64,000 bases of DNA from Clostridiales bacterium (GTDB lineage: Bacteria > Bacillota > Clostridia > Christensenellales > Aristaeellaceae). Location: contig JAIKWZ010000042.1 of assembly GCA_024684375.1 (NCBI GenBank), positions 78,399 through 142,398 of the forward strand, in the 5' to 3' direction. Below, in pieces: positions 8,562 through 20,126 of the stretch; the stretch's first letter is position 1, and the number at the start of each line of letters is the position of its first letter. The position numbers were made by a program, and so were the translations under genes. The notes under the pieces are model-generated. The model had not been told where the DNA came from. It saw nothing but the letters and a program-made list of their open reading frames with translations, and did not search any database.

Positions 8562-9799
8562 TTCGTATCCCCCAGGTTGCCCAGCGTTGCAAAATACATT
8601 AAATTGCTCACCCGTTCCGTATCATAAGTAAACCGTGTCAGACTGCCAAAGGCAGTATACAGTCCTCCTTCACCGACAATGACTGCGTTGTCTGCTCCGA
8701 GTCTCTCCATCCTTTCGCTGAGTATCTGCGGGCTGAGGACGCCGTTTATTATGATGAAATCGCCATGTTTCGTCTGCCCAAGTGCCGTAACGCGTTCTGT
8801 CTGCTGCCTGCTCAGCTTGGGCTGAAGAACGCCGTTTATTATAAGTGCGGCATCTACGCTCATTGCCTGGTATATATGACCATGCATGCTGTCCAGCGCT
8901 CTGAACGCATAATACGGGTCAAATACGCTCATTATCCCGTTCTCATCTATTATCATCAAAGGCCTGTCAGAGAAGCTGTCGTTCAATAGAGTCCCCTGCC
9001 TGGCCTCGAGCCCTCCGGTCTCGTAAGACGTACCGGCAAAGGCAACGACCGCATTGACGGTTTTAGCCAGTTCCTCGATCTCTGCCCGCGCAGGACGACG
9101 CACGTTTCCGGCAAGAACGCACCTGATCTGACTTGGGTGAATAACGCTTACTTTAACGGTCACGGAGTCGTCAAGCACGCTTAATTCAGCGCTGATCGAG
9201 CTGTCCACATATCTGGTGCCTCCCTGCAGGCGCGGATCCGCAACACCCCCCGCAGTGAAGTCCGTCATGCTCAGCGCAGCGGGTGCGGGAGTTGGAGTCG
9301 GAGCGGGAAGAAGCGAGGGCTCAACAAAGGGGGCATAAACTCTCCCTGTAGCGTCAAGCACGTTTTCATCCTCAAACAGCTTTCTTTGAGTGGCTTCGCC
9401 TGCCATGCCGTCTATGGTCAGCAGGTTTATCCTCTGGAAGGTTTTTATGGCTTCGAAGGTGCTGTCTCCGTACTTGCCGTCGACTTCCCCAACGTAATAT
9501 CCAAGTTGCCTGAGCCGCGCCTGTATAAGGGAAACGTCATCTATCTTTTCCTTGGCATTTTTCTTGCTGTACAACACGTATTCCGTCGGTGACGGGATAG
9601 GTGTTGGTGTCGGGGCAATAGTGCTTGTCGGAGTCGGGGTGACTGCGGGCTTGACTGACAGTTCCGGCGTATAGAGCACCTGCACGTTCGAAACATTTCG
9701 CAAGGACACAAGCCCCGGCGCAAGTGCCGCAAAAACGAGTGCGGCCAAAAGCAGCACCATCCACAACGATCCGTTTGGCTTACGTTTTTTCCTGCTCAT
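8558..9799 (-). CDS. Membrane-anchored protein: peptidoglycan-binding domain plus NAGPA-like domain
   Basis: Residues 1-35 form a basic start and one membrane anchor (MSRKKRKPNGSLWMVLLLAA...). A Thr-Pro linker follows, then a PG_binding_1 module at about 85-145 (IQARLRQLGYYVGEVDGKYG, FEAIKTFQR), a second Pro-rich linker, and a C-terminal domain of about 230 residues that resembles the phosphodiester glycosidase (NAGPA) family. NAGPA domains normally show an NGGFF-type motif and a final DGGGS-type motif. Here the matching stretches read VVAFAGTSYETGG and VIVGEGGLYTAFG, so activity is doubtful. The protein is anchored outside the cell and probably touches the wall. Its start overlaps the SNF2 stop by 4 bases. 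Confidence 0.72.
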   Translation of the reverse strand: MSRKKRKPNGSLWMVLLLAALVFAALAPGLVSLRNVSNVQVLYTPELSVKPAVTPTPTSTIAPTPTPIPSPTEYVLYSKKNAKEKIDDVSLIQARLRQLGYYVGEVDGKYGDSTFEAIKTFQRINLLTIDGMAGEATQRKLFEDENVLDATGRVYAPFVEPSLLPAPTPTPAPAALSMTDFTAGGVADPRLQGGTRYVDSSISAELSVLDDSVTVKVSVIHPSQIRCVLAGNVRRPARAEIEELAKTVNAVVAFAGTSYETGGLEARQGTLLNDSFSDRPLMIIDENGIMSVFDPYYAFRALDSMHGHIYQAMSVDAALIINGVLQPKLSRQQTERVTALGQTKHGDFIIINGVLSPQILSERMERLGADNAVIVGEGGLYTAFGSLTRFTYDTERVSNLMYFATLGNLGDTK

Positions 9800-12700
9800 T
9801 TCAACAGCTCCAAGAGTTCCTCGCTGCTCAGATTCATTATGCTGCCGTCAGCGTTCTCGTTCACGACGCCAGCCAGTTCCAGCTTCCTGTATTGCAGTTT
9901 GACTATGTTCTCCTCAATGGTATCAGATGCGATCAGCTTATATACCTGCACTGCTTTCTCCTGGCCGATACGGTAGCAGCGGTCGGTAGCCTGGTTCTGG
10001 GCTGAAATGTTCCACCAGGGGTCAAAGTGGATGACAGTGTCAGCGCCGGTAAGATTGAGCCCTGTGCCGCCTGCCTTAAGAGAGATCAAAAATACGTCCC
10101 TTTTGCCGGAGTTGAATGCGTTTACCATGCTGCTTCTTTCATCGATTGGAGTATCTCCTTTAAGCGTAAAGCAACTGATCCCCAATTCTGTCAGCGAGCT
10201 TTCTATTCTGGAAAGCATGGTAGTGAACTGTGAAAAGATCAGTACCCTGTGACGGTTTTCTATGAGCTCCTGTGTCATTCTTACACACTCATCTTTTTTG
10301 CATGAGGCGTCTTCATATCCCTCGAAGCACAGCGCCGGATCGCAGCAAATCTGCCTGAGCCTGGTCAGCATGGCAAGTATCTGCAGCTTGTCGGACGCGC
10401 TTGCGCTTTCCATCCTCTGTCGGGTCTGCATGACGTACGCGGCGTAGAGCTCCCTCTGTCTGTCGCCCATTTCTATGTAGCAATTCGTTTCAGTTTTGGG
10501 AGGAAGCTCGCTAAGCACGTCCTTTTTCATTCTTCTGAGTATAAACGGTGAAACGAGCCGCCCGAGCGCACGCTTCTTTGCCTCATCCTGATGCTCCGTG
10601 ATCGGCGTTTCAAAGCGCTCCCTGAAGCTTGAGTAACTTCCCAGATAGCCCGGCATAAGGAAATCGAAAATAGAATGAAGCTCGCTCAAGCTGTTTTCTA
10701 TGGGAGTTCCGCTTAAGGCAATACGGGTCATTGCATTCAGTTTTTTTACTCCCTTAAACAGCTTGGTCTCGCGGTTCTTGATATACTGCGCTTCATCCAG
10801 TACCACCGCACGGTACACGTTTTTTTCATGCAGCGCGATATCGTTCCTCACCAGGTCATAGGAGGAAACTATCAGATCGTAATCCCTGTAATTTCTGATC
10901 AGGTTTTCCCTTTGCGTCTGAGTGCCGCAAAGTCTCACGCGTTTGAGCTCAGGCGTCCACTTTTCCGCTTCTGTAAGCCACGAGATCGTGACGGAAGCGG
11001 GACAGCAAATAAGAAATGTGCCTCTCTCCCCCTCCTTTTTCAGCGAAAGGATGTAAGCAAGCACCTGGAGCGTTTTGCCGAGCCCCATGTCGTCAGCCAG
11101 GATACCGCCGAAAGAATACTTATCAAGCGTTCTCAGCCACATGAAGCCTGTTTTCTGATATTCTCTGAGCACACCGTCAAGCGGACTGGGGATCGAGAAG
11201 TCTCCATCCTCATATGCTCGAAAATCACGCGCCAGGCGTTTGTACTCCTCATCCTTTCTGAGCTGTGCATCGGATTCGTTTTTTAACGCCTCGTCCAGGA
11301 AAAGAGCCTTGTAGAGCGGTACAAGCTTTCCGCTGTTGAGCGCATCCGCACTGATATTAAGGCTGTCGAGCGTGCTTGCCAAAGTGGAATACTTACCGTT
11401 TTCCAGACTTATGAAGCCCCCATCCTGGATACGGTAGTATTTGCGTTTTTCTCTAACGCTCTTGAGCAGCTTTTCCAGTTCCTCCGGAGGAAAGCCGTCA
11501 CATTCCAGGTTAAGCTGCAGCATGCCTCCCCTGACCCCGGCCCTGACAACCGGTCTTGGCGCCTTGGGATTCATCGTCCTTCTAAGGCGGTCGCTTACGT
11601 AGACCTCCCCGTAAGGTTCAAGCGCTTTTCCGCCGTCCTTGAGCAGTTCATACATCCTGTCCTCATCCGACAGGCTGTAAGTACCGTATTTGTCCTTTGG
11701 CGAGTCAAAAAGAATGTTGAGCGCGGATATAGCTTTTTCTTCTCCGACGAGATCTCTGCGTATATCAGGATACATTTCCTCAGGCGCGCCCACTTCCACA
11801 AAACGTTCTCCATAGGTGAAATTGGGCTGGCAGGTGAGCAGGCCTCTCTGAGGCATGTCGAGCAAAAATCTGACGCTCAGTTCTTCCGGCATAAAGCGTT
11901 CCAGCGGGACCAGGCTCGTTTCCTGAGTAAACTCGCCCAGAGCAGGCAACACTTTCTGGCAAAAATCCTCCGCGCGTTTTGCGCTCAGCCTGATCCCCCT
12001 GTGCACGACCTTTTCCGAAAGGAGCGGCACGAGCGGGGCCGCCTTGCTACGCCCGAGTCTGGTAAGGGTCCCTGCCTGTAAATCAAAAATATAACTGTAT
12101 TCACTTGAAGAAAACAGTTTGATCTGGGCAGGCAGCCTGAGATTCAGGCCCGTCGTATCATTTTCTATTTCCAGGCCAAGCTTATAGCCGTCTTCCACGA
12201 GCAGAACGCTGCCTCCCTCTCTTACGGGAAGTTTTCTGCCGACGAACAGATCAAACACAAAATCAAGGTCTGCGCCGGAAAGGGGTATGTCCCTTACGTC
12301 ACCAAAGTCCTCCCTGAAAGCAGCATTCTTGCGCGATAAAACCGCATCGAGCCCGCTGGCGTAGTTGAGTATCAGTTCGCACAAAAGACGGCTTTGATCA
12401 TCAAACGCATTTATGTCGTGAAAAAATGTAAAGCCCTCTCCGTATGTAACTGTCTCCCCGGCCTTCATACGTCGTGAGAACTCCAATACGCCCTTTATAA
12501 GATAGCTGCGCGAGCCGCCTATTTTGAACGCGGCAGTGGGTATTTCAGAAGCAAAAGACAAAACAGGCGTCAGTTTGACGCTTCCTTCCAATAAGGATTG
12601 TTTAGTCTCGTAAGCGCCTATAAGCTGGGCCGCATCCTCATCCAGTGCAGCCTCAAGCGCTTTAGGATCGTTTATGGAAGCAAGTTTGATCAGCACCGCG

Positions 12701-12927
12701 CAGGCATGCGGGCACAGAAAGCCCTCGCATTTTCTGCAGCTGACTGAATATACTCTGTTGGCATCTACTGTTACCTCACAGCTTGCGCCCTCAACTATCC
12801 CATACGCACTGGTACGCCGGAACAGTGACGTGCTTTTCACCCTGCCGACCTGGCCGGCAAGGTAAAGGTCAAGCCCCTGGTCGTAGATGTTCTCACCAAA
12901 CTTGCGTTTTATCCAGTTAAAATCCAT
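9796..12927 (-). CDS. SWIM zinc-finger / SNF2-family helicase-like ATPase
   Basis: This 1043-residue protein opens with MDFNWIKRKFGENIYDQGLDLY. A SWIM zinc finger follows near residues 50-70 (SCRKCEGFLCPHACAVL), then a long middle domain of bacterial SNF2 proteins. The ATPase has Walker A DDMGLGKTLQVLAY, a DEAQ box (VVLDEAQYIKN), SGTPIENSLSEL, and the helicase C lobe ending in QATDRCYRIGQ. Such proteins translocate on duplex DNA and remodel protein-DNA complexes. The bacterial role is not well defined. The start at 12927 was chosen because it sits 1 base past the stop of the M24 peptidase gene, and upstream in-frame codons lie within that gene. Confidence 0.93.
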   Translation of the reverse strand: MDFNWIKRKFGENIYDQGLDLYLAGQVGRVKSTSLFRRTSAYGIVEGASCEVTVDANRVYSVSCRKCEGFLCPHACAVLIKLASINDPKALEAALDEDAAQLIGAYETKQSLLEGSVKLTPVLSFASEIPTAAFKIGGSRSYLIKGVLEFSRRMKAGETVTYGEGFTFFHDINAFDDQSRLLCELILNYASGLDAVLSRKNAAFREDFGDVRDIPLSGADLDFVFDLFVGRKLPVREGGSVLLVEDGYKLGLEIENDTTGLNLRLPAQIKLFSSSEYSYIFDLQAGTLTRLGRSKAAPLVPLLSEKVVHRGIRLSAKRAEDFCQKVLPALGEFTQETSLVPLERFMPEELSVRFLLDMPQRGLLTCQPNFTYGERFVEVGAPEEMYPDIRRDLVGEEKAISALNILFDSPKDKYGTYSLSDEDRMYELLKDGGKALEPYGEVYVSDRLRRTMNPKAPRPVVRAGVRGGMLQLNLECDGFPPEELEKLLKSVREKRKYYRIQDGGFISLENGKYSTLASTLDSLNISADALNSGKLVPLYKALFLDEALKNESDAQLRKDEEYKRLARDFRAYEDGDFSIPSPLDGVLREYQKTGFMWLRTLDKYSFGGILADDMGLGKTLQVLAYILSLKKEGERGTFLICCPASVTISWLTEAEKWTPELKRVRLCGTQTQRENLIRNYRDYDLIVSSYDLVRNDIALHEKNVYRAVVLDEAQYIKNRETKLFKGVKKLNAMTRIALSGTPIENSLSELHSIFDFLMPGYLGSYSSFRERFETPITEHQDEAKKRALGRLVSPFILRRMKKDVLSELPPKTETNCYIEMGDRQRELYAAYVMQTRQRMESASASDKLQILAMLTRLRQICCDPALCFEGYEDASCKKDECVRMTQELIENRHRVLIFSQFTTMLSRIESSLTELGISCFTLKGDTPIDERSSMVNAFNSGKRDVFLISLKAGGTGLNLTGADTVIHFDPWWNISAQNQATDRCYRIGQEKAVQVYKLIASDTIEENIVKLQYRKLELAGVVNENADGSIMNLSSEELLELLK

Positions 12928-12928
12928 T

Positions 12929-13999
12929 TCAGATCGTCCTAAGTTCCCTGTCAAGGCTGTTGAGCGTCTCACAGCCGTCGTCGCTCACCACCACGAGATC
13001 CTCGATCCTTACGCCGAATTTGCCGGGAAGATATATGCCCGGCTCCACTGAAAAGGTCATGCCCTTCTCACATATTTCCACGCTTGTGGCGCTGACATCA
13101 GGGTATTCGTGGACTTCAGTACCAATGGAATGTCCTGTGCGGTGAATGAAATATCTGCCGTAGCCCGCTTCTTCTATAACACGTCGGGCCGCATAGTCCA
13201 CATCCTTAAGAGGAACACCGGGTCTTACAGCTGCCCTGCCGGCCGCGTTGGCGCGCTTGACTGTGTCGTAGACCTTTATAAACTCATCGTCCGGCTTTCC
13301 AAAGAATACCGTCCGGGTCATATCCGAGCAATAGCCTTCCACCATCAGCCCCACATCAAGTATAACGGCCTGATCGTCTTTCAATCTGTCAATGCCTGTC
13401 TCGTGATGCGGTTCTGCGGCATTGCTGCCAAAGCAGATCAGAGAATCAAAGCTTTCACCCTGCGCGTTTAGCGTTTCCCCTTCTTTGCGGTATATGTCAG
13501 CCAGCTCTGTTTCTGACATTCCCCGCTTTATTTTTCCCACTGTCGCCTCAAGGGCCCTGTCATTGGTCAAAGAGCTTTTTCTCATAAGCTCGATCTCTCT
13601 GTCAGTTTTGACCATACGCGTTCTATCGATCGCCAGCGAACCAAGGCGCGGAACGATCTCGTGATTTGCCTCCATTAGAGGAAGAAGAAACCTTGCGTGC
13701 ATATCTTTATCCACGCCGACCTCTCCGCTGTCGCATACCGATGCAAGAAGCTTTCCCGTGTCATCTGTATCATCATACTCGATCAGTTCCGCGCCGGGCA
13801 GAGGCTGCTGGGCAAAAAGTCTGTTAGCGATAAGGCGGCACGAACCGTCTGAATCGACCTTAAGCGCCACCAGCCTTTCTCCAGGATATATCATTCGCCC
13901 AGTCAGGTATTTTATGTTCATAGGCGCGGTGACGATCAGCTGCTTCAGATCAAGCTTCTCCATATTGGCTATCAATTTATACAGTGCCAGCGTATTCAT
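12929..13999 (-). CDS. Xaa-Pro aminopeptidase, M24 family
   Basis: This 356-residue cytoplasmic metallopeptidase has an N-terminal creatinase-like domain (1-125) and a C-terminal pita-bread domain. All five metal ligands of M24 enzymes can be found: Asp in VILDVGLMVEG, Asp in CSDMTRTVF, His in RTGHSIGTEVHE, Glu in SVEPGIYLP and Glu in VRIEDLVVV. It removes N-terminal residues before proline, or other Xaa-Pro peptides. The gene starts 3 bases after the stop of the RsmC-like gene and ends 1 base before the SNF2 start, so it is inside one tight operon. Confidence 0.92.
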   Translation of the reverse strand: MNTLALYKLIANMEKLDLKQLIVTAPMNIKYLTGRMIYPGERLVALKVDSDGSCRLIANRLFAQQPLPGAELIEYDDTDDTGKLLASVCDSGEVGVDKDMHARFLLPLMEANHEIVPRLGSLAIDRTRMVKTDREIELMRKSSLTNDRALEATVGKIKRGMSETELADIYRKEGETLNAQGESFDSLICFGSNAAEPHHETGIDRLKDDQAVILDVGLMVEGYCSDMTRTVFFGKPDDEFIKVYDTVKRANAAGRAAVRPGVPLKDVDYAARRVIEEAGYGRYFIHRTGHSIGTEVHEYPDVSATSVEICEKGMTFSVEPGIYLPGKFGVRIEDLVVVSDDGCETLNSLDRELRTI

Positions 14000-14002
14000 A
14001 CT

Positions 14003-14587
14003 TTATTCTCCCTTCACTTCAATTACCCAGAAGCCCTTGCGTTTTTCGATCACCCTCGCGTTCTCGCCCAGATGCTTCAGCGCGCTTTCGGCGCCTTGCT
14101 GGCGGCGTATCACTATAAACAGGCTCCCTTTCGGATTCAGGCGCTTCAGCGCGTCGTCGAACAGGCTGTAAATCTTCTGCTTGCCTGCCCTTATGGGCGG
14201 GTTGGTGATTATATAGTCAAATGATCCTTCCAGCCCTTCAAACCCGTCGGAAACCGACACCGAAACGTTGGACACGCCGTTTTTTATTATGTTCGCCCCG
14301 GCAAGCGCCGCCGCTCTTTGATTGATATCGCTCATGAGCACGATAGCATCTGGAAAAAGTTTCCCCAGCGTGATCCCCACAGGCCCCCAGCCGCAGCCAA
14401 GGTCGAGGATCCTCCCGCTGAGCGGCGGAAGTGACTCCAGTAAAATGCGAGTGCCTTCGTCTATCTCGCCTTTGGAAAAAACGCCTCTGTCGCAAACGAA
14501 CACAAGCCTTTGGCCAAGGCACTCCGTTTCAAACTCGAACGGCCTGCTTTCGCTTTCCGGTACGGATGTAAAGTAGTGCTCTTTCAT
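14003..14587 (-). CDS. RsmC/YbxB-like class I SAM methyltransferase
   Basis: This 194-residue Rossmann methyltransferase has the SAM motif I ILDLGCGWGPVGI, the acidic motif II VLMSDIN, and the catalytic NPPIRAGK of the N4/N2 amino methyltransferases. It has the single-domain form seen in Gram-positives (YbxB type), shorter than the two-domain E. coli RsmC. Its likely product is m2G in 16S rRNA. Its start overlaps the stop of the upstream pseudouridine synthase gene by 4 bases. Both neighbours fit ribosomal RNA modification. Confidence 0.85.
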   Translation of the reverse strand: MKEHYFTSVPESESRPFEFETECLGQRLVFVCDRGVFSKGEIDEGTRILLESLPPLSGRILDLGCGWGPVGITLGKLFPDAIVLMSDINQRAAALAGANIIKNGVSNVSVSVSDGFEGLEGSFDYIITNPPIRAGKQKIYSLFDDALKRLNPKGSLFIVIRRQQGAESALKHLGENARVIEKRKGFWVIEVKGE

Positions 14588-15309
14588 TTTTGTTCAATAC
14601 CCGCTGCTTTGTACAGCGCATCCTCCTCCTGAGCAGTCAGGCAGCGCCATTGACCGGGCTCAAGCTGCTCATCCAGCAACACTCTTCCCATAGACAGACG
14701 CTTGAGCTTTATCACCGGGCAGCCTACCTTTTCGAGCATCCGCTTGACCTGATGGAATTTGCCTTCAGTAACCGTTACAAGGCAGCGGCTTTCCGAGGGA
14801 GAAGCTGAGATGATCTCCAGTTTCGCAGGTCTTGCCAAAAAATCCCCAAGGTCGATCCCTTCCGCAAACGCATTTACTGCACTCTCGGTAAGCATGCCCT
14901 CACATAGTGCCTCGTACTGCTTGCTTACGCCTCTTTTGGGAGAAATCAGGAAATGCGTGAGCGCACCGTCATCAGTAAGTATTAGAAGCCCAGTGACGTC
15001 CTTATCGAGCCTTCCCACCGGAGCGACGCCCCTGCGAAGATATTCTGACGGCAGCAGATCCATTACTGTGCTTTCGCCTCTCGGGTCCTCGGTAGCGCTT
15101 AAATATCCCGCAGGCTTATTGAGCATCAGGAACATATGCTCTTTCAGGCATATTTCACGCCCGTCAAGCAAAACCGTATCGTTTATTCCGACATCGCGCG
15201 CGCTGTCGGAAACGACGCTCCCGTTAACTGACACACGCATTCGTTTTACGGCGTCCTTAGCCTCCCTCCGGGAGAGTCCGTTAAGTCCCAGCGCCCTGTC
15301 AAGCCGCAT
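14584..15309 (-). CDS. RsuA-family 16S rRNA/23S rRNA pseudouridine synthase
   Basis: A 241-residue enzyme. The N-terminal S4 RNA-binding domain (MRLDRALGLNGLSRREAKDAVK...) is followed by the pseudouridine synthase domain with the active-site motif GRLDKDVTGLLILTDDG, whose Asp is catalytic. The KQYEA and GKFHQVKRMLE motifs of the RsuA/RluB/RluE/RluF branch are present. Which uridine is modified cannot be told. This is the first gene of the seven-gene minus-strand run, 26 bases downstream of a promoter. Confidence 0.9.
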   Translation of the reverse strand: MRLDRALGLNGLSRREAKDAVKRMRVSVNGSVVSDSARDVGINDTVLLDGREICLKEHMFLMLNKPAGYLSATEDPRGESTVMDLLPSEYLRRGVAPVGRLDKDVTGLLILTDDGALTHFLISPKRGVSKQYEALCEGMLTESAVNAFAEGIDLGDFLARPAKLEIISASPSESRCLVTVTEGKFHQVKRMLEKVGCPVIKLKRLSMGRVLLDEQLEPGQWRCLTAQEEDALYKAAGIEQK

Positions 15310-15334
15310 GATCCAGCCACCTTTCCTGTCTAAC

Positions 15335-15363
15335 AGTATATCATTTTAAGACTCTCCAATCAA
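15335..15363 (-). promoter_or_regulatory. Promoter of the seven-gene minus-strand operon
   Basis: Minus strand: -35 TTGATT (15358-15363), 17-base spacer, -10 TATACT (15335-15340). It lies directly upstream of the pseudouridine synthase gene and faces away from gyrB. Confidence 0.65.
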
Positions 15364-15418
15364 GTCTGTGAAACGCCCAAAAAATGTAACACCAATTAAA
15401 TACTATTTATGCATTTTC

Positions 15419-15429
15419 TGTGGTATAAT
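15419..15429 (+). promoter_or_regulatory. Extended -10 promoter of gyrB-gyrA
   Basis: TGTGG directly followed by TATAAT at 15424-15429, giving an extended -10. The -35 region is poor. It lies 47 bases before the gyrB start in a T/A-rich stretch. Confidence 0.6.
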
Positions 15430-15472
15430 AATAAAGTAGGGAAATTTTTTGAAATCAGTTTTTTGAGGTTAA

Positions 15473-17410
<1,938 letters not shown>

Positions 17411-17430
17411 CAGCCCTAAGGAGCAAATTG

Positions 17431-19989
17431 ATGAACGACCAGTACAACATAGGTTCTCTTACTCCGCTTGACGTAGAAGAGGAGCTTAAAAAATCTTTCA
17501 TTTCATACGCCATGGCAGTCATCGTCTCCCGCGCCCTTCCGGACGTGAGAGACGGGCTTAAACCGGTCCACAGGCGCATACTTTACTCCATGATGGAGCT
17601 TGGCAACACTCCTGACAAACCGTACAGGAAGTCGGCTCGTATCGTGGGAGACGTGCTCGGAAAATATCATCCCCACGGAGATACTGCGGTATACGACGCC
17701 ACCGTACGCCTTGCTCAGCCCTTCAACACCCGCTACACGCTCGTGGACGGTCAGGGCAACTTCGGCTCTGTGGATGGTGACGGTGCTGCCGCTATGCGTT
17801 ATACCGAAGTCAGGCTTGACAAGCTCGCCATGGAAATGGTTAGGGATCTCGATAAGGAGACCGTTGACTTCTACCCCAATTTCGACGAAACACTTATGCA
17901 GCCGGAGGTCATGCCCTCCCGTTTTCCTAACCTGCTGGTAAACGGCTCCGCGGGCATCGCCGTAGGCATGGCCACAAATATCCCTCCGCATAATCTCGGC
18001 GAAGTGATCGATGCGTGCGTATATTGTATCGATCATCCCGACTGCGAAGTGGATGAGCTTATGGAATATGTCAAGGGGCCTGACTTCCCTACCGGCGGAA
18101 TCATTCTGGGCAAGCGTGGCATTTATGACGCCTATCATTCGGGTCGCGGCAGGATAATCGTGCGTGCCAAGCACGAGATCGAGGATATGCCCCAGAACCG
18201 CCAGCGCATAGTCGTTACAGAGATCCCGTACATGGTCAACAAAGCGAATCTTGTCAGCAAGATCGCCCAGCTGGTACACGAAAAGCGCCTGGACGGAATA
18301 AGTGACATACGAGACGAGTCTGACCGCAACGGCATGCGCATAGTCATAGAATTAAAGCGTGACGTAAGCGCAAACGTAGTGCTAAATTATCTTTACAAGC
18401 ACACTCAGATGCAGGACACCTTCGGCGCGATAATGCTGGCTCTGGTGAATGGCGAGCCCAAAGTGCTGTCGTTAAAGAGCATTATTAAGCATTACATCGA
18501 CCACCAGCAGGATGTCATCACCCGCCGAACCAAATACGAGCTCAATAAAGCCCAGGCTCGCGCCCATATTCTGGAAGGCCTGCTCTTTGCTCTTGACCGT
18601 ATAGACGAGGTCATCGACCTTATCCGGTCCTCACCCAATCCTCCTGCCGCCAAGCAGGGCCTTATGGACATGCTCTCGATCGACGACAAGCAGGCCCAGG
18701 CGATCCTGGATATGCGCCTGCAGCGCCTTACGGGGCTTGAGAGGGACCGACTGAACGAAGAATACGCCGAGCTCGAAAAACAGATCGCCTATTACAACAG
18801 CGTTCTGTCCGATGAAAAGCTGCTGTTCGGTATCATCAAAGACGAGATGTTGGAGATCAAACGCAAATACTCCGACGAACGCAGGACTGAGATCAGCGCG
18901 CTAGAAGGCGAGATCGACATGCTCGACCTTATCGAAGAAGAGGACATGGTGGTGACCATCACCCATCACGGTTATGTGAAGCGCCTGGCCTCATCGACTT
19001 ACCGTGCCCAGAGGCGCGGGGGAAAAGGCATTATTGGCGCCACAGCTAAGGAAGAGGACTTTATAGAGCAGCTCTATGTCACTTCATCCCATGATGCGAT
19101 AATGTTCTTCACAGATCGCGGACGCGCGTATAAAAAGTTCTGCTATGAGATCCCCGAGGCGGGCAGGACCAGCCGCGGCACCGCGATAATCAATCTCATT
19201 CCCCTTGAGCCCGGCGAAAAGGTGACCGCGATCCTGCCCGTGCCTCAGGAGAACATGGATGAATACTACCTGATAATGGCTACGCGCCTTGGCATAATCA
19301 AGCGCATTGAGCTCAGCGCTTTCGCCAACATACGCAAAAACGGCATAATCGCCGTCAACCTGAAAGACAACGACTCCCTGGTCGCGGTCAGGCTCACCCG
19401 GGGCGACAGCCAGCTCATGCTCTGCTCCAGAAGCGGCGCTTCGATTCGTTTCAATGAAAGCGCGCTGCGCAGCATGGGCCGTGCCGCGGCAGGTGTAAGA
19501 AGCATGAAGCTGGACGAAGGCGACGAAGTGGCCGATCTGAGTGTCGTCGATGACACAAAGACGGTGCTCGCCATAACCGAGAACGGATACGGTAAGCGCA
19601 CGTCTCTTGACGAGTTCCGCGTGCAGTCCCGCGCGGGCAAGGGCATCAAGGCCATGAACCTCAATGAGAAGACCGGCAATCTGGTCGCCCAGCTGCTGGT
19701 GAGTGAGGATGAGGACATCATGCTCATCACCGTTGACGGCACCATCATCCGCATACCCGTATCTTCCATCTCCGTGCAGGGCCGCGCCACACAGGGCGTA
19801 AGGCTGATGAAAGTCGGCGACAGCCGCATCAGCCGAGTGGCGCCGGTAGCAAAAGAAGAAGAGATCGAGGAAGAAGAATCTGCTTCTGACAGCTCCGTCA
19901 TTAATGATAACTCGCCCGACGCGCTGGACAGGCTGATGGATGACTTAGAAAAGAATCCTGAACCGCCAGTAAACGACGAAGAGATCTGA
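17431..19989 (+). CDS. gyrA: DNA gyrase subunit A
   Basis: This 852-residue subunit cuts and rejoins DNA. The winged-helix core carries the quinolone-determining region ([10 protein letters not shown]) and the catalytic Tyr in [10 protein letters not shown]. The C-terminal beta-pinwheel contains the GyrA box QRRGGKG, which separates GyrA from ParC. The tail is acidic ([11 protein letters not shown]...). The start at 17431 (ATG) was preferred to the adjacent TTG because AAGGAG sits 7 bases upstream of it. A strong terminator follows. Confidence 0.97.
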   Translation: MNDQYNIGSLTPLDVEEELKKSFISYAMAVIVSRALPDVRDGLKPVHRRILYSMMELGNTPDKPYRKSARIVGDVLGKYHPHGDTAVYDATVRLAQPFNTRYTLVDGQGNFGSVDGDGAAAMRYTEVRLDKLAMEMVRDLDKETVDFYPNFDETLMQPEVMPSRFPNLLVNGSAGIAVGMATNIPPHNLGEVIDACVYCIDHPDCEVDELMEYVKGPDFPTGGIILGKRGIYDAYHSGRGRIIVRAKHEIEDMPQNRQRIVVTEIPYMVNKANLVSKIAQLVHEKRLDGISDIRDESDRNGMRIVIELKRDVSANVVLNYLYKHTQMQDTFGAIMLALVNGEPKVLSLKSIIKHYIDHQQDVITRRTKYELNKAQARAHILEGLLFALDRIDEVIDLIRSSPNPPAAKQGLMDMLSIDDKQAQAILDMRLQRLTGLERDRLNEEYAELEKQIAYYNSVLSDEKLLFGIIKDEMLEIKRKYSDERRTEISALEGEIDMLDLIEEEDMVVTITHHGYVKRLASSTYRAQRRGGKGIIGATAKEEDFIEQLYVTSSHDAIMFFTDRGRAYKKFCYEIPEAGRTSRGTAIINLIPLEPGEKVTAILPVPQENMDEYYLIMATRLGIIKRIELSAFANIRKNGIIAVNLKDNDSLVAVRLTRGDSQLMLCSRSGASIRFNESALRSMGRAAAGVRSMKLDEGDEVADLSVVDDTKTVLAITENGYGKRTSLDEFRVQSRAGKGIKAMNLNEKTGNLVAQLLVSEDEDIMLITVDGTIIRIPVSSISVQGRATQGVRLMKVGDSRISRVAPVAKEEEIEEEESASDSSVINDNSPDALDRLMDDLEKNPEPPVNDEEI

Positions 19990-20040
19990 AAGATGCCTTC
20001 CCTCCGCTGAATTGTCCAGGGTAGGAGGATTTTTGAATGC

Positions 20041-20072
20041 AAAAAGCCCACGAACTGTTTCGTGGGCTTTTT
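20041..20072 (+). terminator. Bidirectional terminator after gyrA
   Basis: AAAAA-GCCCACGAA-CTGT-TTCGTGGGC-TTTTT. The perfect 9-bp stem is flanked by A and T runs, so it can stop transcripts from gyrA and from the convergent minus-strand lipoprotein gene. Confidence 0.92.
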
Positions 20073-20126
20073 GATTTTCAGCATGTAGCGAGCACCTGTA
20101 TACCGTACAAGTCTGAGGAAAAAAGA

